A DNA stretch of 64,000 nucleotides, taken from the NCBI GenBank assembly GCA_942159475.1, contig OW804095.1:60106773-60170772 (forward strand), in the 5' to 3' direction. Of this stretch, positions 35,301 to 47,300 are shown in pieces. Position numbers and translations under genes: made by a program. The notes beneath the pieces are model-generated. The model worked only from the letters and a program-made list of their open reading frames with translations, was not told the origin of the DNA and made no database searches. Numbering within the stretch: the first letter of the stretch is position 1; each line of letters opens with the position of its first letter. This stretch comes from Sthenelais limicola. Taxonomy: Eukaryota > Annelida > Polychaeta > Phyllodocida > Sigalionidae.

Positions 35301-38300
35301 GCACGTTTCTAGAACAAAGTATGTGATACTATCCTTCCTCATTGTATTACATTCGCAATGGTGAATGCCCCCTTCACTTCATACCAATATGTCAAGATTT
35401 GCTTGATAATCCACATAAAGACCTCATACATGCATGTGATTAGTATTCTAAGAGAGATCTCAATATTAATCTCAATATATATTATGTATATATCATATAC
35501 ATGTAAACAAGTTTGTGTGGTTTAGATATTAATGTATGGGTAAGTGCAGTACATTTGTCATGAGCGACATATGAATGGTATGTTCATGTTCCATCTCCCT
35601 GACTAACTGACAGTGGGTGGTCTTGATAAAGAGCGCTAAGCATGCATAGTGACAAATCTGATTGGGGGAATGGACAGGAACAAGATATGAGAATTGAAAT
35701 ACTGCACTGCAGCTGTTGATCAAGCACACTCTTTTGAACTGCAGAATAGAAATGATTGGCATCTGGTGGGGCGGACCAACTTGGTGGATAAAGTACATTC
35801 GTTAGTAATAATTCATCAGCGCGAAAATACGTCAAATGCGAAAAAGAATAAAACATCAAGGGTGCCTATCACTGAGGATTTATTTGTCCCTTTTTGTTTG
35901 CCAGTTTGAAAGTTCTGGGTGGCCATATTTAAAACACATTACCTAACAAGTTTCCGTGTGGCAGTCAGTCTACAAAACATGGCAAAAATCTTAACTTGTT
36001 ATCCACAATGCCATTTGGATGGGTCACTGCTAAATAAAACGCCAGGATGGATTACACATTGGACTAGAGATTTCCGGGGGTTCCGGATATTCAACTCCTT
36101 CCTTCCTGACTTAGAGCATGAATTAGAGAAGAATGCCGTTACGGTTGCCTAACCTAGTTGTTTTGTTGCACTTCCCTTCCAAATATATTTAGACTCAATC
36201 AGGGATCTTGAAGTCATGAAAAGTAAGTTACAATGCAAGAACTGTTGTTTTCAATATGAGTACGATAATTCGAAATATCGTTACGCTTTCTCACCTTGTT
36301 AATGTGATGCACGCGGATTCCGAGTCCATCGTCTCTTTAAACAGTTTCCAGGTGTGTTGATATTGTTTTCTCATAGCAAGAGCAAAGACAGGCTTGGTAA
36401 CACTTCTTCTACCTAAAATGTTAACGCGCTATAAAACCGGGTGTATCTTTGATCTTGCTAGGGATTCGGGAAACAAAAATATAACCAGGTTACACCATGC
36501 ATGCGTTATTTCTCGTACTGGAGTTTTGGGTGAAAACTCCCGTTATTCACTATTACAATCCGAGCAATCTGCATGGACAATAATAATACCAGATATCTTG
36601 TTCCCTGTGCTCATGTACCGCCCGAATTATGTTTAGATTGGTAGTATAGATAACAAGAACCCAGATTAAAGAGATATTCGGACGGTATCTGACACATATA
36701 TATATATGAATAAATATTATGGGTGGGGCAGGGAACGGTTTTACCACAGCTACGGATTTGACTGCAACATTGACAGTGACACACTGCCGATGATAATTTG
36801 TCTTGAGTCCGGATATCTAGCTTAACTGACTCTTTGATAATTGACACACACAAATAAAACATATATAACACCGCATCAATATATATTATATTTATATGAT
36901 AAGTCGAGAGATATGAAGCATCCCGCGTATTTTCTCCAACCACATATTTGCGTATTTCCCTGATAGGTTACGCATGTTATGAATTGGCACTGGAAAGTCT
37001 TCTGAAGTCTAAACTCTGAACTTTAAATGGCTAGAAAAACTCTTCCTCTCTTTTTCCTGAACGAAAACCCTATACTTAGATGCAAACATGATAAGGTTTA
37101 GCAAGTATTACCTTCATAAGAGGAGCTTCCTATATCCGCTCCTATCTTCAGGATGTGCTCTCTTCCTTCCTTTACATTTTTATAGCAGTACTGTCTTACG
37201 TTTAAAAAAACTGTAGAAAGGAAAATCATCCAATGTTGAATAATGGTTTGGGTCCCACAATACATTTGAATGATTTTCTTCCCTATTAAGATAATGAAAT
37301 AAAGAACTACAATGCAATGTCATTTCTTATATTTGTTGGTATCACATGTTGACATTCGGGAAAACAATTATTGTAATGTTTGGCTTTCCATGAAACATCA
37401 ACAGAGCTAACTATATTCTTTTTTAGGTATGGATAATTATCCAAGATCACCTTCAGGTCGAGTTCTAGTCGTTGTATGGTGGTTATTTACAATTGTTATG
37501 TCAGCTACATACACGGCAAACCTTGTGGCATATCTTACTGTAACCATCACAGTAAAACCCATTGACACTTTGGAACAGTTAGCGGAAAGCCCGGATGTTT
37601 ACCCTATTATTTTTCCTGGACATGTTCTCAATGATTTGTTTAGGGTAGGTTGTTTGTGTTTGTATGTCAGTATTACTAAAAAAAAAGAACAAAATAGAGT
37701 TGGAGAAAATCCATCGGTAATCTTAGTTCCCTCTAGTTGGTTTGCTTTGTAGATCACCGAGTGACTATATCATAACTTTATACTTCTGTTTATAGATCTT
37801 GTCATTTTTGTTTATTATGCTGGAATGAAATTCCATAAATCATTTGTATATTGACTTGCAGAATTCTGCGCCTTCCTCGACGTACGGTAGAATTTGGAGC
37901 AAGCTGAAACAAAACAAAGAACCTATGCCCAACGAGACAAGCGAGGCCCTGAAGATGGTTGAGACAGGTAAAACTTTAGCCCGATACCCAACTTACTTTT
38001 CCTCTCGAATTTCTGGTCACTTAAGCTTCAAAGTGTGACTGTTTTTCTCCGCCGACACAGAATGTTTAGGCTACTGGGATTCTATCTCGTTTTGCAAAAC
38101 AAACTCGTGAATGCATCTTACACAAGTCTATAAGATGTGAGCCATGCGTTGATACAGGTATGATACTATCAACTGACCGTCATGTTATCCTGGGCTAACT
38201 TCAGAAACCTGATTTTGATGCTTTTATTTTTATACACAACCAATGGTCAAAATGCTAACAGTCCATGAATTCTGTCAGAAGTCATTATGCGAGATATGAA

Positions 38301-39721
38301 AGCTCCCTGAGTGAAAAGGTTCTTGACATAGTTAATATTGTTCCAGCGAATGTATAGTGTAAAATCAAGTGCTATCAAGGAAATGCGATGAGGGAAAATA
38401 AGTGTCTCCTATATCAACCCAGTTTCCAAGCTTGCCATAACAAATCAATTAAATAACAAATGTGTAAAATAAACAACGTCGGTTATATAAACATTACTGA
38501 ATTATTGCGATAATATTTCGATCATTAATATTTGTATTATTCTGGGTGGGTATGTGCAATAAGTTTTGAGTTTGTTTTCTACAGGACGTTATGCATTGTT
38601 AACTGACACGGGGGTCATAAAGAGACTGGCTGTCACGGAATGTCAGAAATTCGTAACTGGCAAACAAGAATTCAATCCGGCAGGGCTAGCTTTCGTTCTT
38701 CCGAAATATTCACCCAGAAAGAAACTCATCGACCAATAGTGAGTGTATATTTCTTCTGAAGATTTTCCCTAATTTCTTCTAATTTCTTTCACCTGTTTAG
38801 CGGTGTTTTTTGTTTGTTTGGATTCCAACAATTTCATTTCTGTAATAGGCAGAAAAATGGTGTGTTTGCGATTGATCTAGCTGGTGGGGGGGGGGGGGTA
38901 AAAAAAACTTTTTTTTAGGGAACCACCATCCAGGAACTTAAAAAAAATGTTTGTCTATTTCATAACAATAGTTGTTTTGAACATGAGAAATGAGAGTTTT
39001 CCGGTTAGGAAGACTTGTTTTCCTGCTTTAATTATGCCTCACTTTAACATAGCTATAGACCGTGTGGTTGAAGTTCTATTATAACCTATATCCTACTTGC
39101 ATGCTACCAAAGCTCCATAAGACTGTACTTATTTTCTACAATGTATATCATCAACAAGGGGCAAGTGAAACACCCTGAAACAGGCACTTGACAAACATTG
39201 TATGAATAAAATTATTTTTAAAAAAATTAGCCCTTTTGTCAAGAAAATCATTTTAAAAAACTAGGGAAGGTCAACATTTTTTTACGTGAGGTAAGCTTCT
39301 CTAGGTAGGGGGAGGGGGTGGAATCGGAAACACACCCATTGTTTTGTCCATATCTCTTCTTCATATGATGACAATTCATGTAAATTAATTACAACATACA
39401 TTTATATCTTTTCGTTCTGATAGTCTGGTACAGATGCAAGAATCAGGCCTCATAGAGAAATGGCACTCCTATTGGTGGCCTGACCATGGTAGCAACTGTA
39501 CAAAAGAAGATACAATGACCTCTACCTGGAGCAAGCTAGGACTGGAAAGTTTGGCTGGAGCTTTCCTGGTCGTGGTCGCTGCCATTGGTGCTGCTCTCAT
39601 CCTACTCTTGTTTGAGCTACTCATTTCACGGAGGCAAAGGAAAGCACAAGTGAGCATAAACTCAGCCTCAAAGGAAACAGAATCAGAGCGCTCTAGTGAC
39701 ATAGCTCTAGACAGATGGTAA
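29380..39721 (+). CDS. Ionotropic glutamate receptor paralog 4 (iGluR-4), complete
   Basis: Exons: 29380-29464, 29689-29844, 30326-30616, 30722-30900, 31109-31306, 31563-31730, 32233-32454, 32915-33012, 33562-33655, 33948-34111, 35128-35318, 37427-37644, 37862-37967, 38585-38738, 39424-39721. The joined frame is 873 aa. Exon 1 is a signal peptide (MKGCGWIKLLLMPLW...). The amino-terminal domain spans about 29-420 and S1 421-548. M1 is 551-572, the M2 loop 597-615 with Glu614 at the Q/R site, and M3 ends in SATYTANLVAYL (641-652), with Val where most receptors have Ala. S1 has GAFTVTKDR: Ala505 replaces the canonical Pro, while Thr507 and Arg512 are kept. S2 has Asp731 and the usual cysteine pair (735, 800). 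M4 is 818-841 with a basic then acidic tail. Introns hold copies of repeat families B and D. Class assignment needs phylogeny. Confidence 0.92.
31951..32018 (+). pseudogene. Decayed duplicate of the iGluR-4 exon 6 tail
   Basis: Within intron 6, the stretch TTTGATGTTTTCAAGGCAGG...CATTTGCATAATATTGATG, followed by AGGTCAGT, mirrors the end of exon 6 (GGTGATGTTTTTCATGGAGG...TTTTGCATAATATCAACAAG, then GTGCGT), including a donor-like site. Weaker similarity extends upstream from about 31870. Stops in the frame argue it is not used as an exon. Confidence 0.45.
33274..33339. repeat. (GAAT)n/(AAAT)n microsatellite
   Basis: Interrupted GAAT, AGATAAAT and AAAT units in iGluR-4 intron 8, next to a tRNA-like SINE head. 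Confidence 0.85.
33382..33452 (+). repeat. tRNA-like SINE head
   Basis: A seven-pair acceptor-like stem (GTGGCCG with CGGCTGC, two wobble pairs), an A-box-like GTGGCCGAGCTG and a perfect B box GGTTCGAACCC. The T and anticodon stems do not pair properly, so it is not a working tRNA. The adjacent microsatellite may be the SINE tail in reverse order. It sits in iGluR-4 intron 8. Confidence 0.5.
34627..34957. mobile_element. MITE-like element, family B, copy 1
   Basis: In iGluR-4 intron 10. It begins GATGTGTTCCAGGAAAATGA and ends with the inverted ATGACTCATTTTTCCGTAAC. The interior shares ACTATCATTGG, TCTTTTCAAATATGATG and CCAAAATCCATTTTTTGCGA with copy 2, but is about 70 bp shorter. Confidence 0.8.
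38859..39336. mobile_element. Non-autonomous inverted-repeat element, family D, copy 2
   Basis: Lies in iGluR-4 intron 14. The 3' end (CTAGGTAGGGGGAGG...GGAATCGGAAACACACC) is the reverse complement of the family D terminus. A run of about 13 G sits near the 5' end. It is longer than copy 1 because of extra internal sequence. Confidence 0.65.
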
Positions 39722-39880
39722 TAAATAAATGTATACCGGTAGGTAGGCTTAGAGAACTATTTGAAATAGTACTACCATAGACATTATTTACGTACGGAGG
39801 ATCAAAACTAATGTTATTCTATTCATTTCATTATGGATATTTGTCCACGAATGGGTGGGGAGCATGAAAATCATAATTGA

Positions 39881-39886
39881 AATAAA
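39881..39886 (+). terminator. Candidate polyadenylation signal for iGluR-4
   Basis: AATAAA 160 bp after the stop. Another copy overlaps the stop codon itself (39720-39725), probably too close to be used. Confidence 0.35.
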
Positions 39887-41515
39887 CCAACGGACTATAA
39901 ATTTGGGTGTAGATTGCACACTTCATATTGTTTATCTTAACATCTTTAACCCGAAACAATAAATATCTTTTCGGTCATTCTACTTATCACAAGACTTGAC
40001 AATGAGATGTTGATATGTTCATTTTCTTCGCACACGATGCAAGTAATAACTTTGCTAAGAGAACAGGCTATTTGAACAAGGGAGAGGGCAAGATGAAATG
40101 GTTCACAAGGGATGAGTAATGAGTGTTTTCGGTATGCCGTTGTGGGACGTTCCTTCCGGCATAGATCATTGTGAAAAGACGCTATTGGACCACACCCGAA
40201 CACGTGCACATGCGCAGACAATCTGCGCAATGAGAGCGCGGGAAAACATGTTGGGTCATATGTCAGCCACAACTTCACGCAAGCGCGCAAATAGAGTAGG
40301 TGCTTGAGTTACCAAGGAAACAAGCATGACATGTCGTTCGGGATGTAACATGTCGACAGCATGTCGACAACATGCAGGTGAGGAAAGGATAAAAGCACTA
40401 ACAAGACTGCCCACAAATTAGTTTTTAATCAGAAAGGTTTGAACCAAAATGACTAGAGCCTGAAGGAAAATCTATTAGAATAATTCAATTTGAAAAAAGT
40501 TGGCAGCAATCTGCATTATATGCGTGGGCTACAACAAAAAAGTGGATACAACCTTACCATAACTTAAACAGTCAGCAATAACTTTGGGACTTTGATGCAA
40601 ACCAAAGCCACAAGTCAAGCTGAAGCCGGAGCTAAGGGGAGGTCCCATTCGGTTCTGCTGTTACATCGATTTAAAGAAATAAATCATCCCAATCTATCCC
40701 TAATCACTACAATAACAAAAGAATAGAGGCGTGAAACATAACCTTTCCTTGGCATTGCCTTTTAAATATGTATACTGCTTCATTTGCATAATCATACGAC
40801 CCTAGGTTGACTATGACCATGGAATAATAATGTCTCCATCAGTATTATTTTGCCATTATTTAACCAATCATCGTGGTTATTGTCTGTAAACCTGACTTTG
40901 GTGCATGATGTGTACTAGACGCCTTTACTAAGAATAGATGGAGGTCGTTGACATACACAGAGGGTTTACTTGAGAAACGTTGCACTAACAAAGCCTAACG
41001 TTAAGAAGAAAAAAGTCCCGAGGTGGCCCAGGTGTAAAACACATTTAACTGCTAGCGGTCTACAACAGCTTTTTGGAGAACGAATGTCTGTCTACTCTAA
41101 CGTACAAATCTACCTACGAGTGGTATAATCTCGTCCAGACACATTTCTGGGATTAAAAACACTAATTACTGGGAGAAAAATGTGACGGCATGACTGGGAA
41201 TCCATCCATGGGGGTCTGTGGATCTGCTGGATGCTGAGTACATGATCATAACAACTAATTTGGATTCAGCTTCTTTGACAATACATATTTTTAAATGAAG
41301 TCCTTCACATGAACTAATGTTTACTTCCTAGTATTCTAGAGATCATGACCGGGGTAAAGTATGTATGGCAGATTTGGAATAAAAATGTAATTGTTATATT
41401 GCTTCAAATATACTTTCATGAATGTTTATTAATTACGATTTGCGACTATTTGCGTGTGTATTCGTAATATAGAATTGCTTATCATTCAATCAACAATTGA
41501 GAACGTTGACAAAAG

Positions 41516-41851
41516 GGACTGCATTCTCAGCTTTTACGACAAACAAAATCTTGCTGAATTTACTCCTATTATGATTTATATGACCGACTTTATCAATATT
41601 GTGCTGCTGTTAAATGGTAATATACAAGAACAAGAAATGGAATCGGCCGGTAGAACGGCCGCCGTCAAGTGGATTCCGGTGGGTCATTCACATACAAATG
41701 AGGACGTTTTAGAAGCCCTGTATCAAAAAACAACTGGACAAAATCCTCCAAAATTTGGTCAAATGATTGTTAGATGGGTTGAAAAAGAATGGAACAAAAA
41801 GTAGAAAATCTTTAGTTTTTGACCGGCGTTAGCTGAGAGTGCAGCTTTAAC
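41516..41851 (+). mobile_element. MITE-like element, family C, copy 2
   Basis: Ends CTGCATTCTCAGCTTTTACG and GTTAGCTGAGAGTGCAGCTT. It contains a 116-codon open frame (41454-41804) that starts outside the element and is not shared with copy 1, so I regard it as a chance ORF. Confidence 0.75.
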
Positions 41852-43052
41852 TATCCTCATATGTAGGAATCTTCCCACCGTTCTAATTGTTTGTATATGG
41901 TGGATAGACGCCCTGGGACGGTTGCCCGTGAAGTATATTTTACGAGCAGACGACATTTTGCGAAATAGACTCATTGATCATAAGCATGCAAGGATGGAAG
42001 GTGTAACCGACACTAGTTCGAAGGCCATCCACTAGCGCTACCAATAATCGACTCAGTATGACAAAGAAAAGTGATACCAGACCGTCAAGGGTAATAAAAG
42101 TCCATCGACTCATCAAATAAATTTTCCTCTAACTAAAAGAAGTTCCAGGTACGAATAAAAAAGTACGTCGAGAGGAAAATTAGAATCCGCGGTATTCTAG
42201 GCCATTTGAACTCGATTTCTACCAGTTTTTAAGACGCGATCTCTAGAGCCTTTAGCGTCGGCTTAAATCGCACACACCCTACATATGCCACTCTTTTCAC
42301 ACGAACGGACGCCAATTGAGCTGTGTCGACACCTTGAGATATTTTTCAGATCTGAAGAAGTTAAATGCTTTCACCGAGTTTTCTAATCTCTAGAGATTGC
42401 TAACATGTAAAAGTAAGTTTATATGGCAGTTTTTCCGGTGATGCCCTCACAATCTGAAGGCCTCCCTCGTGATTTGAACCCCTCTTTCCTGTCACTGAAC
42501 AGATGGATTTGTACGAGAAAGAGTTATATCAGAATTGTCGGGCGAATCGCTGAGCCTGTTGTTATAAGTTTGCTTCCTGTTTGACCTTTCGGCACGGTGT
42601 ATCATTGGTGTCATATGTATGGTTGAAATATGTTCAGCTAGTTGGATTGTATAGTAATACGATGTTGGCAATTCTCTGAGTTGCTACTTCCATTAGGAAA
42701 ACTTGTAACTTGTCTCAATATCAGATTGATCGGCATTTTTCTGGCAAAGTATTAACATCAATGATAGGCTATCTATAATGATATATTATTATTACGAGTT
42801 TAAGATGCTTACTTAAATGTTTGGCCTTAACCGAAATATTTTTTTAAATGAATACAAATGTTAATTAATGTCATAAACAAGGAAGTAAATCAGAAACTTT
42901 AATGATGAAGTTAAAAAAAGTATACCCCGGTATACATAGTACGAAAGGTTTACGTGTTATTGCTCTTCTCTTTGGAGAGTATTATTGTTTTGACAGTAAG
43001 CCCTTACACCATTGCTTCGATCATAATCACCACAACGATAATTCAACAGGAC

Positions 43053-43418
43053 TATAGTCTGTCCAAAAAGTAGTTGACACGTGATTCCTTAGTCCCTTTA
43101 AGGGGAGGGGAAAGTGGGGGATTTTTTACTTCAAACCTTTGCCCCCTGAATCACCGTTTGCGACCGACCATGGCCAAATATACAGCTGTATTGTATTGCG
43201 CTGCCTCTTTTCTATGTGCAGCAGCTGTTGTTTTACTTAGATGGAAGGAAGAGCTGATTATACTGGCCCTGTTTCTCCATGGTTGATTGCAATGTGCAAC
43301 TCGCTGGGCAAAGGGTTGACAGGTTCTTACCATGAACAGAATTAAAAAATCTCCCACTTTTCCCTCTCCTTAAAGGGACTAAGGAATCACGTGTCAACTA
43401 CTTTTTGGACAGACTATA
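43053..43418. mobile_element. MITE-like element, family K, copy 2
   Basis: About 365 bp, bounded by CTATAGTCTGTCC and GGACAGACTATA. The terminal inverted repeats extend over roughly 60 bp with few mismatches. The centre (CCATGGCCAA...CTCCATGGTTG) matches copy 1 closely. The ORFs across it are shadows. Confidence 0.85.
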
Positions 43419-44041
43419 TATATCTATTTTGCAACAATGTGAGTGAGTTGCCCATACCAAGAATGAAATAACCCGAGTTATTATTGAGAATAGAAGCATA
43501 ATTTGTACATCTTAAAATGGAAAATGTATACTGAGTATGATTGAGAGTCAAACATCCTGCAACGAAGGTAAGCAGTTCTGTAAAAGAAGAACTAAAGCCT
43601 TTATCCCTGCGTCTTTCAGTACCCAATCATGACTTTGATTCGTAGAAAATAAAGGAAACTGACCATCCAAATTGCATATAAGAGTCTTCTCATTTGAGAT
43701 CAATTGTCATTAAAATTCCTCTGAACGAAATCCCAGATATGATTTTTACAGTGACAACAAGGGTTTGCAGGGAAAATAACAATTGAATAAATGTACAAGG
43801 GAATCAGGGGAATTGATCATCATGTGACTACTGTTCTCTGAGCTACTGAGTTGTGCCAAGTGCAAAACCTACTGCCTCCCCGGTCCTTCTATACATCATG
43901 CTCCTCCAGTTGCTACCCACTTTAAAGATCCTCCACCCTGGATATAGTCTACAGAGCGTATCAGCTATATAGAAGCAGGTCTTCCCTCAGCACGGGTGCT
44001 GCCAACTTGTATTTCTGTTTGATATCCTTTTCCAACGCTTC

Positions 44042-44215
44042 CACACAAGGCATCCTTCTCCCTCCAACTCCTCCTACTACAACAGCACCTCCTCCTCCAG
44101 CACCTCCTCCTCTTCTCTTCATCCCCATCCTCCTCATCCTGCCTCTCCTGTTGCTCATCCTTCTCCTCATCCTCCTAATCCACGATCCTCCTCTCCAGCA
44201 CCTCTTTCGCGCTCA
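44042..44215. repeat. Polypyrimidine tract upstream of the galaxin-like gene
   Basis: About 170 bp of CTCCTCC-rich sequence ending 107 bp before the start codon of the galaxin-like gene. It could be part of the promoter or 5' leader. The plus-strand Pro/Leu ORF across it is low complexity. Confidence 0.7.
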
Positions 44216-44321
44216 CAGGACGAGTTGTCCCTGTCATGCTTCCTGAAGGTCAGGCTCCAAACTTCACCTGACAATATTTTCAATTCACTCCGGAGGACAT
44301 TACAACTCACAAAAGGACAAA

Positions 44322-47300
44322 ATGCACTTTGACTTACGGCCAGGACTGCCCTGTGGTAGTTTTCTACTCATGTGTCTTGCCTCTTTAACCAATCTGTGTG
44401 GATGCAACTCATGGGGTAAGTAGAGGCTTTCTTTCATTCGCATGTGGTGCTATCCCCGTCTAGACTATGATGTACAATACCTGTAGACTGGTTCATGTGA
44501 CATTTCATACTTCACTCAGATTAGCTTAACCAGGAGCATTCATTTCAATTGTTTCGGTAGAATTGCTGACCTTTTGAATTAATTAATGCAATTTATTGAA
44601 CATATTTTTCAGAAATACATTAAAATAAGATTTTCCGTATAAAAAACCATCGCTCAAAATATACCATTGGCGATTCCTACAATACATTGGACAAGATTAT
44701 TGCACGAAAATAGAAATAATTATTCGTTTATTCGATATTAAATGGAGTTTCTACCTCTTAGTCTTGTCGACAGACCTTGTCTTTTTTTCTCTCGAACGGC
44801 GCGGAAATGTGGGCAAGAAAAATGTTAAAGTTGAAAATAGGTTCTTGGGCTCTATTTGTTTCTACCTAGCTTAGGTGAGGTGTAAAATACATTCAAAATG
44901 TACCAGGAAGTAAACGCATTTTTGAGAACCATTAGTACCACGTTATGCATAGGGCGATGGAGCTTGTTAAAAATAAAGCAATAAATTGCTTTGATTGTTT
45001 TAGCATGGTAGTAGAGGATCAGAGGGAGTGCCTCCACCAAAGCCTCGGTGAGGTATGTAACACAACGCGGGCAAAGTATGGGTGGGCAAATATGGTTCAT
45101 AGAGATTAAAGGGAATGGTACTAATAAATCAGAAATTCGTATTCTCTGTCTATTACATTACCATAAACATAATATCACGAACTTGAGGTTTTAACACAGT
45201 AACTGGTATGTTTTTGGAATGTACATTATTAGTTTATACCTATCACTAATGTATACAGGATGCCTGGGAAGTAATAGTTTACGTGAGTTTAGCGAGCCGA
45301 TGGGCGCAATACTGCTAGGATATGCAGTCAACCGATAAGAGAATAAACCAAGATGCATCTGCCCCGTTTTCACTTACTGTGCGTGTCTAAATGATAAAAC
45401 AATGGGATAGATATCTAATCATGCATGACATGTTGCTCCATTGCATGGTTATTTGAACCACATGAAAGCCATAAGTATCAATCAATTTGTTGCTATTCAA
45501 AGACGGCACGATTCCAATTCATGAAAAGGTTATGGAATGCCGTTGTAAACATGCATCATAGTGAGAGTCCTATATATTAATGATTAATGGCTTAAAATCA
45601 ATTATATATAACTATGTTATATACAATATATATAATATAATATATATATAACACTTATGTATAGTGGTGATGGGATGACCTTGGTTTGGAAATTGGAGGG
45701 ATAGAGGTAGTGAGACCGGGTAGCTCAGACAGTAATAGCACCAATAAGGTGGTGGTGAGTAGAGCTGTCTTGCGTCTTGTCATGACAATCTGACGAAACA
45801 TGCCATAAATAGCAATACGGTGCTGTGACAATTTCTCACCCCCCGCCAATCGCCCGTGGTAGTGACAAAATTTAGAAAGACAAATGGATAAACCAAGCTT
45901 TAGTTTCACGTCGTTAATTGGACAGACTTAAGTGTGCGCATGCGTAAATGCTCGAAAGAAAGTGTTACATGGGCGTCGCCAGGCTAGTAGAGTAGCCCGA
46001 CCAATTTTCTTCGAGCAACTACTCTTTCAACTCTGAAATACAAACCACTTCCACTTTCATGTATGCAACAAACCATATGTATCCTAAACATAAATGTGAT
46101 AGGCCAAAACAAAGGCGTAACAATATTGACATCAATATTAGATGTCATACGTGTATACGATCATATTTCAAATCACACATATATCTTATATTATATATAT
46201 ATTATATATATGGGCTGACAAAAATAATAGAAAATAGTTACGTTGTGTTTTATCTAAACATTTAATTCAGAAGTAAAATTTGTTCCGGGACCCCTGATAA
46301 TTCGGGAGCAAGACAAGTAAACACTTCAACCCACATGTAAACTGTTGTTTCTCCAATGAAGCAATAGAGAAATATTTGCAACATTTGCCGTATGTCTAAG
46401 TGCAACTTGACTAATGAGCTTTCCTTCTGAAATATGTTGTTGCTGCAATGCGTCAAACGAAAATACAAATCAATCCGTCGTCACTACTACAATCTGACAT
46501 GTTCGCTGTAAGGGAATATCCTCATGGGAAAAACCTGATACATATTCCAAGTGCTGATCCATCATTGTATTGCTAGACACATTTATTCAATTTACTCTTC
46601 ATATTCTCACAGACAGCTGTCTGTTATAAACGATTGCTCAACACTAAGCGTGAAGAGGGCCCTACGCCCTGTTACCTCGCCCCCAAAAGGTTGCCACATA
46701 ATTATATATTCTTATCAATGAAATGATGAGAACAATTAATTTCTGATCACCATTTCGAGTTCGCTTACCTAGACATAATTGAAGCAACCTTAGTAAAACG
46801 ACCCTTTTGTATGGTACCTCAGAAAATCGGTTAGTTTTTAAGCGTAATTATGATTACATATACAATAATATTTGGTCTGGTATAAATCCATTCTCATTAT
46901 GTAAACACAACCTTTGTTGCGCTTTAGTTCATGGTATCACTGCATTCACAAGCCCGGTGCTTGCAAGGGAAGTAAGTACACTGAGAAATAAATGCAGAGG
47001 AGAGAAAAAATCCAGAAACTAGAAATACTTTAGACACCAAAGGCCTGATTATCCTAGTTCTTAAGAAACCGAAGTTTGATGGAGTGATCATTACCATCCC
47101 TCAGTCCTTCACTCCAACATCCTGTCTGCCTTGGACTGTCTGGGAGCTTCAGATCCCAAGGAAAAGTAGACAAAAAGATATCAGTTATGACTACAACACG
47201 AGAGAAGGGCCTCTAACACAGACCCAATGATGAATGAGTGAATGGACCTGGCTTGTTTCTCTAGTTGTATACAAGCCACGTTTTCTGTCAAACAAGACAT

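Larger units (their letters stand above)
39722..44321. other. Spacer between iGluR-4 and the galaxin-like gene
   Basis: Contains one family C and one family K element and the pyrimidine tract before the galaxin-like gene. No supported gene; ORFs at 39946-40307 lack domains. Confidence 0.6.

Noticed and set aside
41454..41804. 116-aa plus-strand ORF with VGHSHTNEDV, possibly transposon-related
   Set aside because: It lies mostly inside family C element copy 2 and is not shared with copy 1, so it is most likely a chance ORF.
44007..44246. 79-aa Pro/Leu-rich ORF upstream of the galaxin-like gene
   Set aside because: Low-complexity translation of a polypyrimidine tract.
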